DNA of 64,000 nt from Amborella trichopoda (taxonomy: Eukaryota; Streptophyta; Magnoliopsida; Amborellales; Amborellaceae): assembly GCF_000471905.2 (NCBI RefSeq), contig NW_006499603.1:656538-720537 (forward strand), read 5' to 3'. Shown in pieces: positions 11,264 to 25,100 of the stretch. Position 1 is the first letter of the stretch. Each line of letters begins with the position of its first letter. A program made the translations under genes and the position numbers. Under the pieces are notes generated by a model that was not told the origin of the DNA, searched no databases, and worked only from the letters and a program-made list of their open reading frames with translations.

Positions 11264-12540
11264 TACTCTTTCTAACTTAAATAATGATCATTACTCAGAA
11301 CTTAGTATTGTGGATGATCATAAATAAGCATTTTATTGATCACCCACCAAATTGGTACATTATAACATTGATAAGCATTGGATTATTACAGGCATCATAT
11401 GTGAACATGTTACTTGAGGTGGGGCTGCCACTCACTACGTGATTATAGATTGATAAATTTGTTAGGTAACTTGGCAGAGATTATTATACATGGATTCATC
11501 TCGTAAGTTTATAAGATTTTTTAGCTCTCACAACAGCACAATCCTTAAACCCAACTCATGGGAATTTAATTCTATGTTTTTAACCTTGTAGAAAATTGCA
11601 ACATAACACAAATAGGCTCCTCGAACTCCTCCAGTAACATAGAATTTCATGGAGCTCCTCCAACAACATACAATTTGTGAATGCATTTTCATTTATCATT
11701 TGTGTTTTAATCATGAATCTATATCATTCGATGTTGATCAAAACATTGTTAAGTGCATTTGCAAACTACATTTTTTCATGATGAGAAACTTGCTTTCAAA
11801 CAAAATGAATTCACAATTTTGAAATAATTAGAATCAAAGTCTTGCACAGATAGAATCGCAATGTTGTATAGCTAAGAATCACAAAGCCTGCGATATAAAA
11901 TATTGATTTCAGGCATCCAAGAACCAAGATTCATATACTAAATTGAATCTCATTTCGAGAAACTTAAAAACATGATTCCTTTCTTCCATGATCAAGTTTC
12001 ATCATGGAAAACACATAATCAAGATTTTGAAACGGAGTCACCACCTCAGTTGGTTATTCGGGGTACTATAAGCTGAACTTTAACAATGAATAGCTTGTGA
12101 AACAAACTTATGGGCGAAACCCCTTTCTAGTTAATATTTGCAGCCAAGTTGCTTTTTGCCAAGTGATGCAATAAAGGGCAAGAATGTTTTTTGGGTACTC
12201 AAAACTATGAAAAACCAAAGAGGCACCCATGTCCACACCTTAATTTCATCCTACGGTGAAATCCTATCCTACTCGCACCTTTATAACCAGGTCAGAATTA
12301 GCCAGCATAATGGCGATTACGTTCGTCACTTGGGTTTTGTAAATCATGCTTTGCACTTGGGGCCCTAAATTGAGTTGCATTGGAAGTGACTCTTGAGATT
12401 ACCATGGCAGGGAAGCAAGATTGAAATGCCTTCTCTTTCTCTCTCCAATACACTGTGGACACCCAAGTGCTGTAATTACCATCTAGATTATGCAGGTGCT
12501 TCACATATGGATGGTTTGGTTAGATACAAAAAATATTACA
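11264..12540. other. Stretch without recognised gene, downstream of RRP42
   Basis: No motif-bearing frame or repeat was recognised. The part nearest 12540 may belong to the RRP42 3' untranslated region or its immediate downstream flank. Confidence 0.3.
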
Positions 12541-12542
12541 GG

Positions 12543-12828
12543 GAACAGGATGCAGAACTACAGCACCAGATCATAATGAGCTCACAAACTAACAAAGGAA
12601 AACTAAATGGAGCTTGTTTCTCACCCCCAAGATGCAGCCATGAGATTTAAATTTGGATATCATTGAATTATCAATCATTAACTGGAACAGGATGCAGAAC
12701 TACAGCACCAGATCCATACTGACCTGAGAAGCTAACAAAGGAAAACTAAATGGAGCTTGTTTCTCAGCCCCAAGACGCAGTCCCGAGATTTAGATTTAGA
12801 AATCATTGAATTATAATTCATTAACTCT
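12543..12828. repeat. Tandem duplication, 142-bp unit x2, in RRP42 3' flank/UTR
   Basis: GAACAGGATGCAGAACTACA begins at 12543 and again at 12685. Both units continue through CTAACAAAGGAAAACTAAAT and GGAGCTTGTTTCTCA with small differences. The second unit ends about 45 bp downstream of the RRP42 stop codon on that gene's strand, so both probably lie in the transcribed 3' UTR. Confidence 0.85.
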
Positions 12829-12871
12829 GCTAAACACATACAAAATCCAGCCGAAGATTTGATCACATCAA

Positions 12872-13111
12872 CTAAGCACTAGACTCGCGAGCTTCAGCAG
12901 CATAAATTTCAGAATCAACAGTTGCTATGAGTTGTTGACTCAAATGTTTGGCAACAGAAACCATGTCAATGATAATGCTGGGGTCGAGGCCTGCTCCCCC
13001 TCGCTTGGTGAGCCCACAGACGTCTCCTTGCCTGTTCACAGACATCGAGACTGCCGAGCTCATTTGTGATTCTTCTTCTATAGTCGCATCAACAACGTAA
13101 TGCCTCCCAAC
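12872..13111 (-). CDS. RRP42: RRP42 coding exon 7 (residues 209-287 and stop)
   Basis: This 240-nt exon follows TTTCCTCAG. It reads VGRHYVVDATIEEESQMSSA through LTKRGGAGLDPS to a C-terminal amphipathic helix (VAKHLSQQLIATVDSEIYAA) and TAG. It carries the second RNase PH-fold strand set. Confidence 0.95.
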   Translation of the reverse strand, partial: VGRHYVVDATIEEESQMSSAVSMSVNRQGDVCGLTKRGGAGLDPSIIIDMVSVAKHLSQQLIATVDSEIYAAEARESSA

Positions 13112-16100
13112 CTGAGGAAACAACTCATGTTAGAGAGAGAGACATATGCCTACCAAACTGAGAACCACCGTGTGTGTGTGCGTGTGTGGGAGAGAGAGAG
13201 ATAGAGAGACTGCTGAATCCCCACCTGTGGAACGCCTTGAGAGCAAGAAAGCAAGACTGCAATGCTTCCAAACCTAAGGAATGGTTGTATGCGTGTGTGT
13301 GCATGAGAGAGAGAGATATATTCGTTTGATAGGTAAAACAAGCTGGATTTAAACCAGGGAAGAGAGTAGGGGGTGCATTATAAAGGAAGACAAATTCTAC
13401 TAAACAAGAGCTCCACCAACAGCGAGAGAGAGAGAGAGAGAGATAAGTCTATGACAAGAAAGTAGGAAATAGTGAGTATTTAACAAGTGGTCCACGAGAT
13501 AACTCTATGACAAGAAAGTACGAAATAGTGAGTATTTAACAATTGGGCCATTAACTAGGAATTTAGCAATCACCTTAGTAAGAGTCACGATGATGGGAAC
13601 CTTCGATGAGTCTAAACGAGTGAACTCATCATCGCTGATGTCAATCTCAGGTTCCTCTTCTGCAGAGGTGCCAGGCATTGCTTCAACTTTTGGTATGCCT
13701 GTATTGCTCAAGGCAGCCTATTAAAAGAAATGAACATAGTCCTATATCAGAAAATGCAATTGGAAATAATCTTTGTCGAAAAAATACTAATATGGGCACT
13801 AAACTTTTGATTATTGATGGAAGCACACAAGGAAAAGAGAAAAAAAAAAAAAAGCATATTTTTATTCAAATACACTTGGCCTCAATAGGCTCTTACAACT
13901 ATCAATTTTCTCTCTCTAGAACTCTGTGGAACAATGGCCTCTCTGTTCGTCTCTCTCTCTAATGTACAATGGCATCTCTCTCTCCCTCTCTCTCTCTTTC
14001 TCTCTCTCAACTTTCTCTCGTCTACATATACCTCTACCAGGACTTCATGTGACTATTAACTACATATCCCCTAAAAAACATAATCCTAACTTACCTTGCA
14101 AGTTAAGTTCTTTCCAATCTTGCTAATACCCAAAAATCAAGATATTCCAAAACAACGTAATATATTCTAGAACTCAATTGATTTTGATTGGATACTTCCC
14201 AAAACTCAATAGACTACACATACCTCCTAATTCCATACAAAAATCCCACCTAATTTTCCTATTCAAATAAAGACAACTTGGTAATGTACCATTTTAACAC
14301 CCTCCTTCATTGCCAAGTAGTTCCAAGTTCCAACATCTTTTATAACCAAGGCTTTGCTTGAACCTATCTTTTTATCATTCTATGATTTGGTGAAGATATC
14401 AACCACCTGTTCATTGCTTGGCAGGTATATCAAGTCAACCTCCTCACTTGACACCTTCTCATGAACAAAGTGATTGTCCACCTCAATGTGCTTTGACTAG
14501 ATTTCATAATAACATGATTGAATTGTTGTTGCTACGAATTGGGACTGTGTTGGCCATAACCTCTCCAAACTCTTTGGGTAACTAGGTCAACCACCCAGCA
14601 TTGCTCCTCTATGTTCTACTTTTGTGAATGATAATGCTATGTCAGTTGCTTCTTGCTTGTGCATAATACCCTTCCAAATCACAAACTAAAATTGTATCTG
14701 GATGTCAAGCAATGGTTGGTCGCCTACCCAATTTGCATCACAGTGACCTACTAGCTTGATAGGAATTTTTTGCTCCTAGAGCACTGCCCCAACAATGATG
14801 GTCTTCACATACCTCAATATCCGTTTCACTACATCCATATATGGCTTCCTTTGCTCTTGCTTGGACTGACTTATGATCCCAAGTAGATAAGCTAAATCTG
14901 GTCAGCTTGTAGTCAACTACATCGGGCTACTTACCATCTCTCTAATGGCCCGTCATTATCTATGAGATCCACAACATTTTTTGACAACTTGTGGTTTACA
15001 TGGGCATTCGGCCTTAATTTTGCATAGCACTTTTTGACAACCTGAATTTTGATAGTACTGCCCCATTCATTCATTGTAATTTCAAATCCAAGAAAATATT
15101 CAAGTTCTCCCAAATCTTTGGTAGAGAAAATCCTTTATTCTTTCAAGTTCTTAGGTTGTTGCCTGTAATGATTAGATCAAAATAAAATGAATGCCTTGTA
15201 AAGAGAACAAATCCTTGTAATAGAAAAAACTCGCATTAACTTGTCAAGCCATGCTCTAGGTGTTTGTTGCAAGCAATATAGAACTTTCTTTAATTAGCAC
15301 ACATATGGAGACTTAACATGGTCTTCATACTCCTTACACTAGTGCATATAAACTCTGTCACTCTCTCCATCCAAGAAGGCATTTTTCATGTGCATCTTAT
15401 GGAGCCTCCAATCCTTTACTGCAGCCAAGGCGAATATCACACACACTTTGAATCTTTGCAATTGAGCTAAATGTCCGCTCATATCCCCATATGTTTGAGA
15501 AAACCTTTTAGCCACCAACCACGCTTATAACACAAACTACTCCATTGGATTAACGTTTTATTTTGTAATTTGCAACCAGTTGCTTTCTATCCTTCTCGCA
15601 CAAGAACCAAGTCCCTCATTTGGTTCTATGAAAGTGCACTCATCTCTTGTTCCATGGCATGTTTGCCACATTGGATTGCCTACTACTTCTTAAAAGCTCT
15701 TTGGTTCCTGCTCATTTATGGAATGCATGATGCATAATTGATATTAACCGGGTAATTCAACATTTGTGGACAATGCTTAATCCATTCATGAGTCAAAAAC
15801 TTGAGAGCGCAACTTCCTTTTCTTTTGATGATCTGGGAATGGACGGGTTCAAGGGAGACTCTAAATCCTCAATGGGTGTCAAATACCCCTTTACTTCTCC
15901 AACTTCATCTAAAGCTTGATGCCATTGTGCCTGCTCATCAAACTTCACATCTCTACTTTCGTGGGTCCAGATGTACAGGATCAATGCATCAGTATGCTTT
16001 CTTTCCAATGAATACCCAACGAAAATGTACTTTATAGCTTTGCCATCAAGTTTTTCACAATCCTCATCACCATGCTCGCATAGGTTATACGCCAACAACA

Positions 16101-19100
16101 TGAAGATGTGCATAAACGGATTTCTTATTATAGAGAAGCAGATATAGCACCTTCATTCCTTCTCTTAACATCATGTGACTGAGTACATATTACCTCAAAC
16201 CAACATACTTTCAGCAAGTTCCTTCAATTCACAAGATTGTATGAGTGACTTATGTGATATGTCGACTCTTCCTCTCATCAATCCCATTTTGTTGAGCCGT
16301 CCCAACACATGTTAGCTAACTCTTGATCCCATTCTTTTTAAGAAATTATCAAATTCCTAACAAAAACCTTTCCACTATCATCTGTCCTGAAATCTTATCT
16401 TTAATAGAATCCATTCTCTATTAGTGTTTCAAATTCTTTTAAGTACCCAATTATTCCATTTTATTTCGCATTAAGTAAATCCATGTGTACATGAAATAAT
16501 CTTCAATGAAAATAACATAATACCCTATGTGTCTGCGTGATTCCACTGGACTTGGACCCAGTCAACACCATGGACAATCTACAATAGGTACTTTACACTG
16601 TGGTGGACTTGACAAATCGAAGTTTTATGGCCTTTACAAATGCACATGCATTGCAATGTGATTCGCATCAAATTGAATCAAGGGGCATTCCAGTAACTGG
16701 CCTCTTCCTTGCCATATCTCTTAGCCTAGGAAGATTGTAATGACCTAATGTATTTTTCCATAAGTAGGTAAATCCATGTTCATAGCAAATATTATGACCT
16801 ACTCTTTTTGCACGAGCGACAATTCTCCATCTTCGATTGACAGGAATTCAGAACCTCTTTCACCAATAACAACATGGATGCCTAATCTGACGATTGCCTA
16901 GAGATTTTTTTCTAAATTTCAGAACATGGACATTTGAAAGATTGGTGATATTTCATTGGCCACTTGCAATGTAATATTTACTGTTACCTTTTACATCAAG
17001 CGTGGTATTGTCCCCTGTCATGACACTTAACAAGTCATACAATGGTTCTTTGGTGGTGAAGAGATCGCATTGTGGTGCCATATGGCTTAAACATGTTGAA
17101 TCTATGTACAATTGGTCTTTGCTCTCATATGCATCAATGCTACAAAGTTCCTCCTGTTTTCTCCACACAAGCTTCTTTTTCCTCAAGTTTTCCCTTGATA
17201 ACATAATTTCATTGGATATGCCAACAATCTTTGGCGTGATCTCCAACTTCCCCACAAGTATAGCTGGAACGTTTCCTTAATCTAAAGGCATTATGAGGCT
17301 TGCCTTGCTCATTATTATGATGTTGCAGTTGTGACCCTTTATTATTTAAGGACCCTTCCCAAACACTGTAACCTCTTATACCATAAGATTTCCCACGAGT
17401 GTTAGTAAATAAGGCCTCTTTCAGGTACCCTATCTTCTTCGAATTATTGTTTGACCCCAAATTTCAATGAGTGCTTCCTCTTGAACAATAGGCTTATGGC
17501 ATTCCATGGATGGCCCGGATTTTTTAATGAAAACCCTGATGGCATCAAACACGGTCCTTAGGTTTTCCAAGATAATTGCAACTTAGGTGTCATTCTACAT
17601 CTTAACACATATCCGTCCCAATTGATCTCAAAGATCCTTCACTTTACAAGAAAATTCAGCAATTGAGTCATTGTGTAGACCTACTTCTAAGAAGTCCTTT
17701 CTTGCACCACTTCACATTGGCCAACTGAAACCAGGCTACTTTCATCATTCTACATCCCTCAAATGAATAATATATCTGATCCACATGAAATTTCGATTGT
17801 GCATAGAGCCTTGCCATTCTGCTTTTTCCATGTCATGAACTATCTTGGGCAGTGGGTCTAGGATCTATCTCATCAACTACATCCCATAGGCCTTGCCCTA
17901 TTAAGTAGTGCTTCAGCCACACCTTCCAATTTTCATATTTCTTGTTAGTGAGGATTTATAAAACTATAGCAATTCATGCTTCAGTTTTCTATCATGGAAT
18001 TTGGGGCTAAATGTAGTCCACTGAGTTGTGGAAAGCATCTAATTAAAAATCAATTAGTTTCTATTTCTAAAATATATTAGGTTTTAGAATGTCTTTTTGG
18101 CTTTAGGTATTAACCAAATTGGAAAGAACTTAACTTGAAAGCCAAGCTAGGATATAATCTTTGGAGTTTATTGAGTCTATGAATAGTTAGAGGTCATGTA
18201 AACTCTTGGTAGAGGCATATGTGAGCAAGAGAAATAGTTTGAGGAAGTGTGAGAGAGGCTATCATGTCTGGTTAGAGACAAAACATTGAGTTATAGAGTT
18301 CTAGAGAGAAAATTGAGAGTTGTAAAGAGCCCATCTTCCAACCCAGATCACCAAAAGGCTCGTTTTCTTCCTTTTGTGGTTTTACTAAATTCGAATATCG
18401 TCTAATCTCATCCTTAATAGCTTCAGGAACTTTTTTACAAGAAGCAGCATTCAAACCTTTTTACAATAAGCAACATTCCCTTTAAGATTAGCTAGGTGTT
18501 TCTTGAATTAGTCAATACCCCCATTGGTATCTTTTTCACAAAAATTACACCTTATACAATTTTTATCATTTGGTTTCAGGTTATACCTACACTTCCAACC
18601 TGGATCACCACTTCTAAAAGAACCAGAAATAGACTTATCCAAATGACAAGGCTTTTTGTTCTTGTTTGTGTTTTACCGAACTCATATATTGCTTAATCTC
18701 CTCTCTAATAGCTTCAGGTACATTTTTACAAGAGGCAACATTCTACCTAATACCGGTAACATATTTTTTGAACTGCTTTATACCCCCATTAGTATTTTTT
18801 TGCATTAATTACAACTTATACTATTTTTAACATTTGAATTTGTGCTATAAGTATATCCAACCCGGATCATCACTTCTAGAAGAACCCTAAAAAGACATTG
18901 AAATAACAAATAAAATCTAAAATATGAAGATTTTTCACTAAACCTTTTTGCTCGATCTTCTATCTTCAATGTTTGAGATGTTTCTCAATCTCAAATACTT
19001 CCCAAGGGCCCTCTAATAAGACTTAAAAAAATCATCAAAAGCAAATCCAAACAAAAAAGATGATGTTTCATCGATTTTTCAAAACTCTGAAATACCCGAT

Positions 19101-22100
19101 CAATCTCTTAGAAACAATGTTTTAAAAAACAAACTACCCAGCACTAAGGAGGCCGCAAAGGCAATCCAGAAGGCCTGGTGCATCGCCTAGGCCTAGGCAC
19201 CAAAAAACACGGAATCCCTGGGCGACCACCCAGGGTCTACACCCTGCCCAGGGGCGAAAAAGCCACTCATTGGGGCATTTGTGTTTTTTTTTCTTAATAG
19301 TAAAGGGCGAAAATTGTGGGTTTTAGGTTCATTTGAAACCTAAAACACATTACAGCCTATTTTAGAGAGAGAAAACTCCCAAAAAACTAGTTTTTGGTAA
19401 TTTCTATAGGATCGAAGGGCTTCTCAAAGTTGAGAGATTGATCAAAACATCACTTATTGATATTGGATTTAATTTTGGATGTTTTATAAATCTATTAGAT
19501 GGTTTTTTAGAAGATTTTGAGTCCTTAGAAACATTTTAGAGGTAGAAGTTTGAAGATCGAGCAATCAAAGTAAGTGATTTTTTTTATTGCTTATATATAA
19601 ATTTTATTATTTTTAGATGTCTTCTTCGGGATCTAATCGAAATAGTGATCTGGGTTGAAAATATGATTACAACCCAAATCCTTTGAATAAAAATTACATA
19701 AGATGCAAGTTTTGTGAAAAGGATACAAAAGGGGGGATAAACCGGTTCAAGAAACATCTTGTCGGTGTCAGGAGAGATCTTGCCCCGGGTAAAAAAACTC
19801 ATGATATTGTTAAAGAGGAAATAAACAATTTTTTGAGTCGTGTAAAAATGAAAATTGATGAGAGACGTGCCTCCATAATAGAGATTAGGTCTGGGGTTCG
19901 GGTCAGTTATGAAGATGATGACAGTCATGAGGACGGGGAGGGATGTCAAGAGGTAGAACAATCCATTATTAGGGAGAATGGAAAGGGAGTTGTAATTGCT
20001 TTTGGGAGTTCGGTGCCTAATAAGCCTTGGGTTAGAAGCCCTATGGATTGTTTTGTCACAGTCTGACCCTAACGTTGCAAAAGAGAAAACAAACAACCAA
20101 ACCACCATTGAAAATAGAATCCAGAAGGAAGAGAGAGATAGAGTTGTTTTTTTGTTGCTACATGGTTTTATGAGGCAAGCATTCCTTTCAATAATGCTCG
20201 CCTAAGCAGCTTCTACGCCTTGGTAGAGGCAATTGGCCAATTTGGGCCTCGGATGAAACCCCCAACCCTATATAAGCTTTCAGAGCATCTTTTGAAAAAA
20301 GCGGTGAGCATCAAGAAAGATGTTGAAGTTCAGAAGGATACATGGGCTCAATATGGAGTTTCTATTATGAATGATGCTTGGAGTGATAGGAAGAGAAGAA
20401 GTGAGATGAATTTGTTGGTGAATTGTCCTTTAGGGACGGTTTTTTTATGTCCATTGATGTCTCTGATCATATCCATGATGCCCCAAGTTATAGAGAAGGG
20501 AAGCAAGGAGGTAGGGGAGCAGCTTGTTATACAAGTTGTCACAGACAATGCTGCTCCTAATATTGTTGCTCCTAATTTGTTGCGCATAACTTATCCTAGA
20601 ATCTTTTGGACACCATGTGCAGCACATTACATAGACCTCATGCTTGAGGCTCTTGACGGTTTAAGCGAGATTTCAAGTGTAGTGAAGAAGGCAAAGTCAG
20701 TTACGAATTTCATTTATAGCCACACTCTCACCCTCAGCATGATGCGTAGGTTTACAAAGAAGAAAGAGATTATGAGGCCTGGGTCACGAGATTTGCAACC
20801 TGGTACTTATGCCTAGATAGCATACACTCGAGGAGAGTCTAGTTGAGGCGGACGTTTACCTCGGATGACTAGACAGCATGCAAGTGGTCCAAGGATCAGG
20901 TTGGGAAGGTGAGAGAAATTATCCTTTCTAAGGCTTTTTGGCAAAGGGTGAAGGTCGCTCTTAAGGTATTTTTTCATCTTATCAAAGTCGTTCGAATGGT
21001 TGATAGTGACAAGGCTTCTACGGGCTACATATATGAGCTATGGAGAGATGCAACAGAGAGAGCCCAAAATTTAGATGATGATGATGAGAACCGCTATTAG
21101 CCTTTTTTGGAGATTATTGATGAGAAGTGGGATAGGCAACTACATCGGCCATTGTATGCAGCTGGTTATTATTTGAACCCAGCTTTTTTTTTATGTTGAT
21201 AAGGATATACACACAAATGACACAATTATGATTGGATTTAATAAGTGTGTAGATGTGCTAGTCCCTGATCCAGATATCCAGGATATTATATGTGTTGATG
21301 AGCTGATAAATTACAAGTGTGCATTAAAGTCTTTTGGGAGTCCACTGGCGCTGACGCAAAAGACCAAAATTGATCCAAGTAATAATATTCTTAAGTTCAT
21401 CAAGTTCAAGTAATCAAGTTTCATTTCTATAATTCTATTATTTATTTATGATTTTATTCTATATCTTTGCAGCCAATTAGTGGAGCCAACATGGGTGTAG
21501 TGATCCAAATTTACAAAAATTGGCCATTCGGATCTTAAACCTAATCACTACCTCGTCCGGCAGTGAGCGGAATTGGAGTACTTTTGAAGGGGTAAGGGTA
21601 ATTTGTATTAGTAATTTAGTACTTTAGTAGTTATTAGTTTTGATTGTTTTGTAGAATTACTATTATATATTTAATTATTTATATTAATTAGTTTCATTTG
21701 ATTTTGTTAGATTCTTACAAAAAAAAAGAACAAACTTGAATCAAAGAGGCTCAATGACCTAGTCTATGTCAAGTATAATCAATTCTTGAATGACAATTTT
21801 GCAACGAGAGACCCCCTTTGATAAAAAAATATGGACAATGCTATGGAGTAGTTGGTTGATGATGATCAGGTCAAGAGGCATGAAGGATTGACATGGGATA
21901 TGGTCATGGATGCTTCAAGGACATCAACCGACCCTCCTAAGGCCACTAGATCTTCTGCAAAGAGGACGAGGGTGGAGCAAGGGGAGGAAGCAGAGGCAGA
22001 TTCAAAAGAGACAGAGAAGGATGACCATTATGTCGAGGAGGGGGATGATGACAATGATGATGGCATTGACTAGATGCATATGATGCATATGCAGCTGACC

Positions 22101-25100
22101 CTACTTTTTCTGATGATGAATGATGAATGCTTATTGAACTTTCAACATTGAAGACTCTTTTGAGTTTTTAAGTGTTTCTTTCATTTTTGTTTTCCTCCTC
22201 TTGGTTGTGTATTGTGTGGATAGTGGATTTGTGGTTCCATTGGTTTGGTATTTGGTAACTTTGGTAATTTGATTGGTAAATTTTAAGTTTTAACTATGTG
22301 TGGAATGTGGATTGTGGAGTGTGGACTATCAATCAAACTATGGATAATTCATAATTGGATACGGACTTATGGTCATGGTCTTATGGAGTGTGTGCTCCTA
22401 TGTGTTGTGTAGTATACTTTTGAATTTTGATGTATCTTAAATCCATAATTCTTATGTTTTATACAGATATACTTATACTGTTAAAGACTATAAAGACATT
22501 TTTCTTTCTACTGGACCGCCTAGGTTTGGGTGCCCACTTAGGTGTTGGGTGGCCTGAACCCCCCAAGCCGCCTAGGACCCGCCTAGCACCTTTTGAAACG
22601 CATCTTAGAAATGTAAAAAAGTGATTATTTTTTAAAAAATATCCACTCTAAAGGTAAACAAAGCGGTTTAGCCGTTTTGGTCACACAATAACTTAAACCC
22701 GCCCCCTTTCCCCCTTGGGTAAAAAAGATGAAACTACCCCTCAATGAGGAGGATTTTCACCCCTAAGTGGGGAGCTAGCCCTAGGCGGCCACCCAAGGTT
22801 GGGCACTGGGCAACCACCTAGGCAGGGTCCCAGGCGCTAGGCAGCTACCCAGGATGCTTGCCCAGACTTGAGCGATGCGCCCTGGCCTGACTAGGCGCTA
22901 GGCGGGCTGCTTTTCAAACATTGACCATGAGGATATCTGTGGCCATGGCATTTAGATATTCTTTCATAAAGCATGAGGGGCTTATGTTCTAGTTCATCCT
23001 CGCATTCAAGTCACAAGCTATGCTGATGAATCTGCAGATTAAAATAAATAAACTACCACATATGTGTTAATATTAGAATGAAAATAGGGAGAGCATGACA
23101 TACCGCAAGCTTCAACAAAACCCTTAATATCAGACAGTGGATTGTTTGTTGTTTTCTTCTTAATGATGTTCAGATAAAAAAAGAAAGAAGATTCAAAATT
23201 TTGGGCCACTAATAACTTGGTTTAGCTCAGTGAGTGCTTCACAAAATTCTTTACAATTTCCCCAAGCAAATTAATGTGTAAGTACTACGAATATTTTTGT
23301 ACGCATCTAAATTCCAAAATAAACAAACAAGCCAAAATAAACCGATGTCACAAACTAAAGGACAAGATGATGGCCAGATGAAGAAAAGATACATAATCAG
23401 AAGAGCAGTAAATTTTGTGAAGATGTACCCAAGAAATTTACCTTGATTGCAATACCCAATGCATCCAATAGATTCCCATCCGAACTAATAACAAGCCCGT
23501 CAATGTATAGATCCCAACACATCTTGCCCTCCACAATTTTCAAAGAAGAGAGATCGATTCCAGCACCTGAAATAAATCGATTGAGGATGATGTAATCCAG
23601 ATCACCATAAATAAAGACCAACAGCTCCATCACATTAGATCCAGTCAAGACCCATGATTAGAACACAACCTAAGAAATGCAGGTAAGTGGTACATACCTG
23701 ACCCACTTTTACCACCCAATAAACATCTCTCCAATGCAACTGAGAGCTCTGTTGAGAGTTCATCCCCTCCCCTACCCTACATACCAGACAACAATAAATT
23801 TAAATGATGAGAGGAATAAACTGAACTGCCCATATGTTACTAACTCAGCCTAATGCCGTGAGCCAACCTCATCAAAACGTGAGATCCTGGAAATCTGGAT
23901 TCACGTTATACAAGCTTGTGGATTATGTCATTGTGAAATAATAATACCATGAAAACTCCAATAATATACAGTTTTAAATATAGAAGCATTAACAAGGTGT
24001 AATAGAGTACTGATCCAAAGTAATGGTATCGTTACAAACTAGAGAGGGGATATGATAAAAATAAGAAATAACTAAGTTACAATAGATATATCTTTTCCAA
24101 TATGTGCATGATAGATAGAGTCCATTAGGAGTATAGCCACATTTCAAAAAAAATAGGTTATGAACTGCTAGCAAGGGGTGGAATCAAATACTCTCATGAT
24201 ATTGGTCAAAATAGTGAACAAAGATGGATCTTATAATGTGAAAATAGGGCAATGTGAATGTTTTCGTTTACCCATTTTGGGCATTTTATCCATCATAGGA
24301 AAGAGTAGGTTGGCCCAACAATGTCATCACTCTTCAGTCTTCACACAGCTTACAGCTCAACTCACCTCTTCGACATTACTGTAATAGAGTCAGAATTTCA
24401 ACCAACATTTGCAAGACTTCAAACAAAACATAAAATCGGAAATTACAAATGTATCCCCTTAAACAAATACATGTCCCTCTTTCATATCATGTTGCCTTTC
24501 AATTCTCATAGAGTAATACGGGGGTTCTCTACCAACATCATGTGTTTTCACTTTTGAGAAACCGCGAGACATGAAATCTCCATAGAGAATACCAATTTAT
24601 CTCATGGAAAAGAGTTTTCTTTTCAAATGAAAAGATATGCATAAAACATCAGTAAACAACTCAGACATCTGATTCATTTCATACATTCAAATATCAGTTC
24701 ATAAGCTCTTTTTTCTCTTCTTTAGCTGTTTTTTTTTTCTTCGAAAAGTTGATTGTCTTAAATGGAGTTTAATAATCCACATAGTTTGAGACAGTGTTCC
24801 AAAACATGCCGGGCCGCACCTAGGCGACCGAGGGGGTCTAGGCCGCCCAACACCTAGGCGGCCACCCAGAACCTGAGCAGCCAAGGTTCAAAAGGGGACA
24901 CGGGGTGCTCAGTAATCCTGTTTTAGGTCCTAATTTTGTATAAAAGATGCATATTCATCCATATTTTATAATCCAAACAAAAAAAAAAAACCAAAAATAC
25001 CATACCCGATGGGTATTTTTACACCTAGGCGGGTGCAGTCCCCTGACGCCTGCCCAGGTACCCTGGGCATCCGCCTAGACGGGTACTTGACCAGGCGCCT

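Larger units (their letters stand above)
13840..17992 (-). mobile_element. Decayed Ty1/copia retrotransposon in RRP42 intron 5
   Basis: On the minus strand (5' to 3' from 17992 to 13840) one finds gag, a CCHC-like knuckle, protease, integrase, reverse transcriptase and RNase H pieces, a purine tract (GAAGGAGGGTG) and a 3' LTR. Gene order (integrase before RT) is the copia order. Frames are broken throughout. It lies in the same orientation as RRP42 transcription. The expected direct 5' LTR is absent; an inverted LTR copy sits there instead. Confidence 0.85.

Noticed and set aside
13678-13800. Weak resemblance of NLCRKNTNMG to a hAT BED finger on the + strand next to RRP42 exon 6
   Set aside because: The match is under 15 residues, lacks the paired cysteines and overlaps the exon boundary, so chance is the better explanation.
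19115-22923. A single hAT running from 19115 to 22923
   Set aside because: The 8-bp duplication places the right end at 22603, and 22604-22923 continues an opposite-strand hAT at 19114.
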